DNA of 64,000 nucleotides, from the NCBI GenBank assembly GCA_030144725.1, contig JASKMD010000029.1:15891135-15955134 (forward strand), read 5' to 3'. Origin of the DNA: Haematococcus lacustris. Taxonomy: Eukaryota; Chlorophyta; Chlorophyceae; Chlamydomonadales; Haematococcaceae. Each line of letters starts with the position of its first letter. The stretch's first letter is position 1. A program made the position numbers and the translations under genes. Below the pieces are notes generated by a model. It worked only from the letters and a program-made list of their open reading frames with translations, was not told the DNA's origin and searched no databases. Shown here in pieces: positions 56,571 to 64,000 of the stretch.

Positions 56571-56587
56571 GGCTGGACCAGCGCTTG
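56571..56587 (+). repeat. Target site duplication of Fanzor copy 2, right
   Basis: Exact repeat of 51962-51978. Confidence 0.7.
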
Positions 56588-56689
56588 GTTTTGGCCCTGG
56601 TGCAGTTCCTGAGCAAGAAGACCAGTATCGGCGGAAGTGGCAGGCGGGCGGGTGCGGGCAAAGGCGCAGCACTGCGGCGTGCCCTATGA
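56588..56689 (+). pseudogene. Right half of the open frame split by Fanzor copy 2
   Basis: It continues TDWLDQRL in frame as VLALVQFLSKKTSIGGSGRR and reaches TGA after about 34 codons. It is Gly/Ala/Arg-rich at the end. Function unknown. Confidence 0.45.
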
Positions 56690-56862
56690 AGGACCATGCC
56701 GGCCTCAAGTGGCGGCACTAAGCACCCGTTACGATGTTTATGTAGTAGGAAGGGGCGTATCACAACTCTGTAGCTGAGGCTATACTTTTTCAAAACCTCG
56801 ATGTCGAGCTTCCGCAGCCAGCTGTGCGCGCAGCAGCCCGTGGGTGTGGGTCAGCATACCAT

Positions 56863-57234
56863 TCAGCCAACCATCCGCACAAAGGGCTGCAGGCTTTGGC
56901 ATCTATTGGGTCCAAGCAATGCGCACAGCTGCGACAGCTGAGCATGCGCCTGACCGTCTGGCTGCGCCCCGCGGTCCCCCGGCACACCGCGCACAGCCAC
57001 CGACACCGCGTCCGGTGGAGGCTTCCATGCGGGGTTCCACGGCTGCGAATACTCGTAGCTCGCGGCCACCAACACAGCTGCGTAGCCGGCCTTGCTGGGT
57101 GTTGCGATGTGCGCTAGCAGGTCAGGCGCCCCGGGGTACAACACGTTGTCCGCCAGCACCCACGTGCCTGGAACCACCAGACCTGTGTCTTCAGCTAGGA
57201 GCAGGTCGGGCAGGTAGCAGTCCTTGCAGTGGTC
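56863..57234 (-). CDS. Catechol O-methyltransferase-like gene, C-terminal exon
   Basis: On the minus strand an acceptor (CCCCGCAG) at 57235 opens a frame beginning [13 protein letters not shown], then [20 protein letters not shown] and DLLAHI, followed by [11 protein letters not shown]. This matches the COMT C-terminal half: the metal-binding Asp and the catalytic Lys in the DHxKD motif, and the second metal pair in ADN. The Trp usually between His and Lys is Cys here. The family transfers a methyl group from S-adenosylmethionine to catechol hydroxyls in a magnesium-dependent reaction. Phase 0 fits the exon at 59747-59953. The end after SVAVRG is uncertain; the frame runs to a stop at 56863. 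Fanzor copy 3 lies in the intron just upstream in gene sense. Confidence 0.72.
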   Translation of the reverse strand, partial: DHCKDCYLPDLLLAEDTGLVVPGTWVLADNVLYPGAPDLLAHIATPSKAGYAAVLVAASYEYSQPWNPAWKPPPDAVSVAVRGVPGDRGAQPDGQAHAQLSQLCALLGPNRCQSLQPFVRMVG

Positions 57235-57579
57235 CTGCGGGGCAGGGCAGGCCAATAACCAGCGTCTGCCAGCCTCGGTCGGTCTTAGCTGTAGGCACTG
57301 GGCCTGTTGACACACATGTAGGCATGTGACGTTGGTCGGGCCCTCTTCACATTCACATCTGGTGTTGTGATGTGTGCAGGCTGGACGTGTCCCAGTGCGC
57401 ACTGCAGCAGTGTTTGTTAGACGAAGACAGCCACGATGGTGCAAGGTCGACATGAGGGGCACTACTGGGCATGAAGAAGGAAGGCTCCCTGCAGGCAGCC
57501 TGCCCCTGCCCCGCCGCATGCGCCATGCAGTGCATGTGTGCCGGTGGCTAGAGCGGTGGCAGCAGCCCCACATACCCGC

Positions 57580-59298
57580 TGTGCCAGGGCAACCAAAGCG
57601 CGGCACTTCATCCAGGTGGACAGCAGGGTGCTGCATGGGGTGTGCAGGCAGCTGGGCCTGACCAAGGAAACCCGGGCAGCATTCACCTCAGAGCCAGCAC
57701 TGAGCCATCACTGGGCCAGGTGGTTCAACACCAAGAAGCTTCGCAACAAGGGGTTTGCTTTCGAGAGGTTGGTGGACACAGATGGTGTCAGCGTGTGCGT
57801 GCACTACACGCGCCCCCTTCCCCCTCCTCCAGCCCCACCTCCAGCTGCCAGCAGCAGCAGCACCAGCAGCCGCCCAAGTGCAGCAGCAACAGCGGCTCAT
57901 GCAGTGGGGCTCCCCCACATAGGCAGGGGCATAGCTGAGACGCGTGAGATTGTGTTTGACCCAGACACACAGATTGGGGTGGGCATCGACCCCGGCGTCA
58001 CCCAGGCAGTCAGCGCAACCTCTGGGGTGTGGGATCCAGCTACAGGCCAGCTCATGGCAGACCAGCTGCGCCGGTGGAAGCTGACCAAGGGCCAGGTGGA
58101 GCATGCCAGCGGCCTGAACAATGCCCGCCGTGACACTGAGCGGTGGCTAGCACCGATCAAGCCCCACCTCCAGCACCTGGCAGCAGCAAGTTCAGCCGGC
58201 ACCTCCCTGGAGGCCAACCAGAAGCACATCACCGTCACCCTGGCCACCTGGGATGCGGTGTGGGAGGTGTACCTGGACCCCAAGTGGGCACGACAGCGGC
58301 TGAGGCTGTACGGAGCCCAGGACCGGGCGCTGGAGCAGTTCTTCAACAAGGTGAGGGTGGGTGGGTGGGTAGGTGTGTGGGAGGGAGGGTAAGGGACTGA
58401 GAGGTGGTGGGTTGGGCATTGTATGAAAAGGTAGTTGACTGTGCCATGCCTAACCTGGTGCCACCATGTCAGCCACCCTGTGTGTGCCTTGTGTGCATGG
58501 CTGCAGTTGGAGGAGGACATGACGGAGTTGTCCATGAAGCGCCACAAGCGTGCCAAGCAGCTGGTGGTGTTCTTTGGAGCAGCTAGCATTGGCACAGCGG
58601 GAGGGTGGGGTGCTGATGCGGTGTTGCGTGCCTGCCGCAAGGTGGTGTGCAGGCCCAGGGGCAAAGACCAGGATGGGGGCAGGGTGGTGCTTGTCGATGA
58701 GCACCGCACCAGCCGGGTCAGCTCAGCAGTGAACGGCAAGCAGCCATGTGAGGTGGAGCTGAACACACTCAGTGCCACAAGACCTGCAGGCTGGAAGCCC
58801 CCAGCAGGGCAGGTGCACCACCGCCTAGTGCGCCCAGCCTGGAGCCAGGAGCGTGGCCAGCCAGTGCGGGGCCTGGTGTGGTGCCCTGTAGTGGCCCCCC
58901 GCAGGCCCCCACAGGCCCCACGCAGCGGCCAGGCAGCCACACAGCCTGCAGCCTCAGAGCCAGGGCCCAGCACACCCCAGCCAGCCAAGCGCAGCAAGCG
59001 CACCAAGGCTGAGCCAGAGGCAGCTGAGCCCACCAAGGGCAAGGGCAAGGGCAAGGCTGCCAAGGCCAAGCCTGCACCACAGCCAGGCAGGTGGCTGGAC
59101 AGGGACTGCAATGCAGCGCTGAACATGCAGCGCATTGGGGAGAGCAGGTGGCGTCCACTGGAGCTGTGCTACTGGCCAGACCAGGGAGCTCTGCCAGCCA
59201 AGGGCAAGGAGTACCCTGGCCTGGGCTGCAAGCGGGTGCGAGACAAGCCCCCCAAGGCCCAGGAGCAGCAGCAGCAGCAGCCTGCTGTGGCACAGTAA
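57580..59298 (+). pseudogene. Fanzor copy 3: central and C-terminal exons, N-terminus missing
   Basis: Exon about 57580-58350 and exon 58507-59298 join in phase 0. The first has NTKKLRNKGFAFERLVDTDGVSVCV (the DGVSV block found before RuvC-I in Fanzors), VGIDPGVTQAVSA with the RuvC-I Asp, and LTKGQVEHASGLNNARRD. The second has VVFFGAASIGTAGGWGADAV, VVLVDEHRTSRVSS, RGLVWCPVVAP, a basic insert (PAKRSKRTK, KGKGKGK) and WLDRDCNAALNMQRIG with the RuvC-III Asp. It is the only copy here with all three RuvC blocks. The N-terminal exons seen in copies 2 and 4 are absent and no start fits, so it is incomplete. It lies in an intron of the COMT-like gene, in the opposite orientation. Confidence 0.8.
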
Positions 59299-59558
59299 TG
59301 TGTGCCCCCTTTGTTGAGCTGTCATCAGCTTACAATTAGTGCATGTTTTGTCATGCCAACTCTACATCATAGCCCTTGGGTCAGGCAATACTGTAGGTGG
59401 TAGGCGGGCTCATGTGCCATGTGCACTGGGTTTACTCCACACAGCCCAATAACACTGTTTGAGTCAGATCTAGTTAGTGGCTGCTAGTGGCTGCTAGTGG
59501 CTGCTAGTAGGTACTTCTGATCCGGCTCAAATGGAGGCCCTAGTGAGGGACAGGGGGG
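59299..59558 (+). ncRNA. Candidate guide-RNA scaffold / 3' end module, copy 3
   Basis: Same module. Stem arms at 59458-59470 (TTTGAGTCAGATC) and 59519-59531. It ends GGGACAGGGG followed by GGCTGTTTGGTG. Confidence 0.45.
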
Positions 59559-59746
59559 CTGTTTGGTGCAGCATGGTGTTTAATGTGTCAGTGCCTCATA
59601 AAATGCCTTAAATGTGTCAGTGCCAGTGTTTAATATGGCATGGTGTTTAATGTGTCAGTGCGTCATGAAAGAGCAAGTTAAACAACACAACAGACGGGCA
59701 AACGCAGGCTTAGTGGTCGCCCTACCCTCGCCCGCCCCGATCGCAC

Positions 59747-59953
59747 CTCGAACACCATCTGTGCCGGGCCATACTTCGCGGCCAGGTGTGGCAGCACGTC
59801 GCGCGCCAGCCCTTGCTCTATTACGACGCGCTCACGCAGCCCGGCATGCTGCAGCACTGCCTCCAAAGCGGCCACGCACTTGGGGTTCGCCTCCACGCAC
59901 ACCAAACGACCCCCGGGGGGCAGCGCCCGGGCAATGCGGGTCGCGCTATAACC
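59747..59953 (-). CDS. Catechol O-methyltransferase-like gene, central exon
   Basis: A minus-strand exon bounded by CTCGCAG and GTGCGATC encodes 69 residues in phase 0: GYSATRIARALPPGGRLVCV, then EANPKCVAALEAVLQHAG, and KYGPAQMVFE at the end. It matches the S-adenosylmethionine-binding core of COMT (GYSA followed by the acidic residue at the end of the second strand). The next exon in gene sense is 57234-56863. Upstream exons are not certain; a possible one encodes EKHDDSQPVSFVQEALQTRR near 60100-60165. An identical exon lies 2699 bp away. Confidence 0.75.
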
Positions 59954-60405
59954 CTGCGAGCGATGGGCACAGCTGGGACTCTGCACGGCATCAGCACAAC
60001 ATGACAGCCAGAGCGACTAATACGAGGGTAGGTACAAGGCGGGGGCCTTGACTGGCTGGCGCCAAACCGGTTTTGAACTCAGCAGAAGCGCACCCTCCTT
60101 GTCTGCAACGCCTCTTGCACGAAGCTGACAGGTTGACTGTCATCGTGCTTCTCATCATCCTCAATACACCAGGCTGGCCAGCAAGGGGAAGGGGTGGGGA
60201 AAGAGGTGGGGAAGGAGGAGAAGTGGGGAGAGAGACACTGGAGGAAGGAGTTGGGACGTGGTGGTAGTGAGGGACATGGTGAGCAGTACGAGGCTGGCGG
60301 GATGTGCCAAATCTGAGCACTCAGCAGAGTTACACAATTGTGTATCTTCACGGGAAACCCAAGTTGCTTGAATAGGCCACCGTCCGTCTCAATGCGCATC
60401 GCGTG

Positions 60406-61997
60406 ATGGCTAAGGACAAGCGGAAGAGCACCACTGAGCACAACAAGGACCATGGAAAGAAACAGAAAGGTTCGTGTCCCTAGCCGACTGTGGGCTACTG
60501 TGAGTTACGCGCTGTGTGATAACCCGTCGCTCCTGTTGGTTCCATCGCAGCGTCTCGTTCCCCTCAAGGCAAGCAACGACAGGATCGTCGGGATGGCTGG
60601 GCAACGAGCAGACGTCAGGTCTGTGTCCCCGCCTTATGTGTCCCCGCACTGTGTGTGCCCCCGCATCGTGTCTTTGCCTGTCAAAGTGGCCTGTCAAAGT
60701 GGTGATTGTGATTGGCTGCAGGTCATCAAGGTCCCAGAGGGCGCTGTGCTGCGCGGGTGCAAAAAGACGAGGCGCAAGCTGCAAGCACACCTGCAGCTGC
60801 GTGCTGAGGTGCATTCCCAGCTCCACGTGATTGCGTCGCTTTTTGTGCTCAGAATCTTCCTAACGTGCCTGGTGGGCTACCCCACCCCGGGGTACCGCAG
60901 CGCCACTCAGCCTCCAGCCGTGCAGCCCCCCCAACCCCCTGATGCTCCCCCCCTACCCCCAGTCCCCCCACGGGCCCCTGCCCAGCCTACCCCTGCCCAG
61001 GCTGCCAGCATGGGGTGTGACATCGACTCTGACTCCGAGTCAGAATGTGGCTCTAATCCAGAGCCACAGTCTGACTCGGAGTCAGAGTCAGAACCTGAGC
61101 CAGTCACGCAACCCCCCCAAAGGCGCTGCAGCGCCCGCCTGGCAGCCCTTGCACCCGCAGCACCCACTGGCCCTCCCTTGCCCCTTGACTGTGAGGACCC
61201 TGTCATGCTGAAGCAGCTGAAAGAATTCTGCAAGTTCTTCGCCAACCCCAACTCTACAACCAGCTGCAGCGGCGCCTTGTGCGCAAAGGCCAGCACCGCC
61301 ACCCCATGCTCATGCCAGTCTTTGAGGACCCTGATGCAAGGTGGTGTGCAGGCCCAGGGGCGCAGGCCAGCGGCGGGGCAGGGTGGTGCTTTTGGATGAG
61401 CACCGCACCACCCGGGTCAGCTAAGTAGTAAATGGCCAGCAGCCATGTGAGGAGGAGCTGGACCATGAGCAGCCCACCAGGCGTGCAGACTGGAAGCCCC
61501 CAGCAGGGCAGGTGGACCCCCGCCTGCTGCGCCCAGCCTGGAGCCAGGAGCGTGGCCAGCCAGTGCGGGGCCTGGTGTGGTGCCCTGTAGTGGCCCCCCG
61601 CAGGCCCCCACAGGCCCCACGCAGCGGCCAGGCAGCCACACAGCCTGCAGCCTCAGAGCCAGGGCCCAGCACACCCCAGCCAGCCAAGCGCAGCAAGCGC
61701 ACCAAGGCTGAGCCAGAGGCAGCTGAGCCCACCAAGGGCAAGGGCAAGGGCAAGGCTGCCAAGGCCAAGCCTGCACCACAGCCAGGCAGGTGGCTGGACA
61801 GGGACTGCAATGCAGCGCTGAACATGCAGCGCATTGGGGAGAGCAGGTGGCGTCCACTGGAGCTGTGCTACTGGCCAGACCAGGGAGCTCTGCCAGCCAA
61901 GGGCAAGGAGTACCCTGGCCTGGGCTACAAGCGGGTGCGAGACAAGCCCCCCAAGGCCCAGGAGCAGCAGCAGCAGCAGCCTGCTGTGGCACAGTAA
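60406..61997 (+). pseudogene. Fanzor copy 4: N-terminal exons fused to C-terminal part
   Basis: Exons 60406-60469 (MAKDKRKSTTEHNKDHGKKQ, basic), 60551-60618 and 60722 onward mirror copy 2 in phase and content: VIKVPEGAVLRGCKKTRRKL, then acidic Ser/Glu/Asp repeats, then LKEFCKFFANPN. A short deletion after FANPN shifts the frame. At about 61335 the sequence jumps to GCAAGGTGGTGTGCAGG of the RuvC-II region, the same landing point as in copy 2. The RuvC-III block WLDRDCNAALNMQRIG and the end at 61997 are intact. No complete protein is possible. Confidence 0.72.
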
Positions 61998-62258
61998 TGT
62001 GTGCCCCCTTTGTTGAGCTGTCATCAGCTTACAATTAGTGCATGTTTTGTCATGCCAACTCTACATCATAGCCCTTGGGTCAGGCAATACTGTAGGTGGT
62101 AGGCGGGCTCATGTGCCATGTGCACTGGGTTTACTCCACACAGCCCAATAACACTGTTTGAGTCAGATCTAGTTAGTGGCTGCTAGTGGCTGCTAGTGGC
62201 TGCTAGTAGGTACTTCTGATCCGGCTCAAATGGAGGCCCTAGTGAGGGACAGGGGGGC
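61998..62258 (+). ncRNA. Candidate guide-RNA scaffold / 3' end module, copy 4
   Basis: Duplicate of the module after copy 3, including its right flank GGCTGTTTGGTG. Confidence 0.45.
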
Positions 62259-62445
62259 TGTTTGGTGCAGCATGGTGTTTAATGTGTCAGTGCCTCATAA
62301 AATGCCTTAAATGTGTCAGTGCCAGTGTTTAATATGGCATGGTGTTTAATGTGTCAGTGCGTCATGAAAGAGCAAGTTAAACAACACAACAGACGGGCAA
62401 ACGCAGGCTTAGTGGTCGCCCTACCCTCGCCCGCCCCGATCGCAC

Positions 62446-62652
62446 CTCGAACACCATCTGTGCCGGGCCATACTTCGCGGCCAGGTGTGGCAGCACGTCG
62501 CGCGCCAGCCCTTGCTCTATTACGACGCGCTCACGCAGCCCGGCATGCTGCAGCACTGCCTCCAAAGCGGCCACGCACTTGGGGTTCGCCTCCACGCACA
62601 CCAAACGACCCCCGGGGGGCAGCGCCCGGGCAATGCGGGTCGCGCTATAACC
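62446..62652 (-). pseudogene. Duplicate of the COMT-like central exon
   Basis: Identical in reading to 59747-59953 with the same splice signals, placed 2699 bp away. Two copies in series would add 69 residues in frame if both were spliced in. More likely one is skipped or the gene is dead. Confidence 0.7.
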
Positions 62653-63104
62653 CTGCGAGCGATGGGCACAGCTGGGACTCTGCACGGCATCAGCACAACA
62701 TGACAGCCAGAGCGACTAATACGAGGGTAGGTACAAGGCGGGGGCCTTGACTGGCTGGCGCCAAACCGGTTTTGAACTCAGCAGAAGCGCACCCTCCTTG
62801 TCTGCAATGCCTCTTGCACGAAGCTGACAGGTTGACTGTCATCGTGCTTCTCATCATCCTCAATACACCAGGCTGGCCAGCAAGGGGAAGGGGTGGGGAA
62901 AGAGGTGGGGAAGGAGGAGAAGTGGGGAGAGAGACACTGGAGGAAGGAGTTGGGACGTGGTGGTAGTGAGGGACATGGTGAGCAGTACGAGGCTGGCGGG
63001 ATGTGCCAAATCTGAGCACTCAGCAGAGTTACACAATTGTGTATCTTCACGGGAAACCCAAGTTGCTTGAATAGGCCACCGTCCGTCTCAATGCGCATCG
63101 CGTG

Positions 63105-64000
63105 ATGGCTAAGGACAAGCGGAAGAGCACCACTGAGCACAACAAGGACCATGGAAAGAAACAGAAAGGTTCGTGTCCCTAGCCGACTGTGGGCTACTGT
63201 GAGTTACGCGCTGTGTGATAACCCGTCGCTCCTGTTGGTTCCATCGCAGCGTCTCGTTCCCCTCAAGGCAAGCAACGACAGGATCGTCGGGATGGCTGGG
63301 CAACGAGCAGACGTCAGGTCTGTGTCCCCGCCTTATGTGTCCCCGCACTGTGTGTGCCCCCGCATCGTGTCTTTGCCTGTCAAAGTGGCCTGTCAAAGTG
63401 GTGATTGTGATTGGCTGCAGGTCATCAAGGTCCCAGAGGGCGCTGTGCTGCGCGGGTGCAAAAAGACGAGGCGCAAGCTGCAAGCACACCTGCAGCTGCG
63501 TGCTGAGGTGCATTCCCAGCTCCACGTGATTGCGTCGCTTTTTGTGCTCAGAATCTTCCTAACGTGCCTGGTGGGCTACCCCACCCCGGGGTACCGCAGC
63601 GCCACTCAGCCTCCAGCCGTGCAGCCCCCCCAACCCCCTGATGCTCCCCCCCTACCCCCAGTCCCCCCACGGGCCCCTGCCCAGCCTACCCCTGCCCAGG
63701 CTGCCAGCATGGGGTGTGACATCGACTCTGACTCCGAGTCAGAATGTGGCTCTAATCCAGAGCCACAGTCTGACTCGGAGTCAGAGTCAGAACCTGAGCC
63801 AGTCACGCAACCCCCCCAAAGGCGCTGCAGCGCCCGCCTGGCAGCCCTTGCACCCGCAGCACCCACTGGCCCTCCCTTGCCCCTTGACTGTGAGGACCCT
63901 GTCATGCTGAAGCAGCTGAAAGAATTCTGCAAGTTCTTCGCCAACCCCAACTCTACAACCAGCTGCAGCGGCGCCTTGTGCGCAAAGGCCAGCACCGCCA
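63105..64000 (+). pseudogene. Fanzor copy 5: N-terminal exons, cut by the window end
   Basis: Duplicate of copy 4 from its ATG (MAKDKRKSTTEHNK...). Exons are 63105-63168, 63250-63317 and 63421 onward. It carries the same short deletion after FANPN, so it is also frameshifted. Confidence 0.7.

Larger units (their letters stand above)
58831..61529. repeat. Tandem duplication, unit 1 (period 2699 bp)
   Basis: From about 58831 the sequence matches the region starting 2699 bp later almost base for base. I noticed single differences, for example G/A at 59227 versus 61926 and C/T at about 60105 versus 62804. Left of 58831 the two differ. The unit contains the C-terminal part of a Fanzor copy, its 3' module, the COMT exon and the N-terminal part of the next Fanzor. 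Confidence 0.9.
60341..62258 (+). mobile_element. Fanzor-type element, copy 4 (1.9 kb, internally deleted)
   Basis: The 5' end TGTATCTTCACGGGAAACCC matches that of copy 2 and the 3' end is the shared module. No flanking direct repeat is found, which fits its involvement in the tandem duplication. Stem arms of its 3' module are at 62157-62169 and 62218-62230. Confidence 0.65.
61530..64000. repeat. Tandem duplication, unit 2 (reaches the window end)
   Basis: Second copy of the 2699-bp unit. It is still matching at base 64000, so its right border is outside. Confidence 0.9.

Noticed and set aside
60079..60453. First exons of the COMT-like gene just upstream of the central exon
   Set aside because: EKHDDSQPVSFVQEALQTRR looks possible, but splice sites and similarity are too weak to annotate.

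Overview
This window looks like nuclear DNA of a green alga, most likely a chlorophycean (volvocalean-type) species. The signs are GC-rich coding sequence, very intron-dense genes with GTGAG donors and GCAG acceptors, TGTAA poly(A)-type signals in gene 3' ends, abundant Copia elements, long perfect pentanucleotide repeats, and Fanzor (eukaryotic TnpB-like) coding remnants. Species cannot be fixed from sequence alone.

Layout. Positions 1-15262 are a transposon graveyard. The RNase H-bearing 3' end of a LINE sits inside Copia-1 (minus strand), and Copia-1 sits inside Copia-2a (minus). After these come an AT-hook ORF and a separate Copia tail, Copia-2b (RT/RNase H plus 3' LTR). Next is a (CCCCG)n array of about 1.33 kb, then a long inverted repeat holding a palindromic TA-flanked MITE. 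Positions 15263-21668 are a complete Copia element (Copia-3) with 264-bp LTRs that read identically, a 5-bp target duplication and an open 1625-codon Gag-Pol. Its 5' LTR is interrupted by a 752-bp hAT remnant with an 8-bp target duplication. All three Copia families with a visible 5' LTR junction carry GGTTATGGGCCC next to it, complementary to the anticodon arm of initiator tRNA-Met, which suggests half-tRNA priming as in Drosophila copia.

Positions 21913-48695 hold three tandem copies (A, B, C) of a 25-exon ABCC/MRP-type ABC transporter gene. Copy A gives a clean 1316-residue model. Copy B lost exon 14 and has a 1-nt deletion in the last exon. Copies B and C share a 4-nt loss in exon 1 that only retention of intron 1 would rescue. 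Shared indels in introns and flanks show mosaic exchange among the copies.

Positions about 50146-64000 are a cluster of broken Fanzor-like elements. Five coding remnants are present, some keeping the N-terminal exons and others the RuvC-type domain. They share a 3' module with a hairpin and abut a GGCTG motif at the 3' end. One copy is inserted in an open frame and flanked by a 17-nt direct repeat. One intron consists of about 467 CCTGA units, which is an array of CTGAC branch-point-like motifs. A catechol O-methyltransferase-like gene on the minus strand is split by one of these elements, and one of its exons lies in a 2699-bp tandem duplication.

No copy encodes a complete Fanzor protein. 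The cluster is best read as defective or non-autonomous relatives of an RNA-guided nuclease element, with a full source copy expected elsewhere in the genome.
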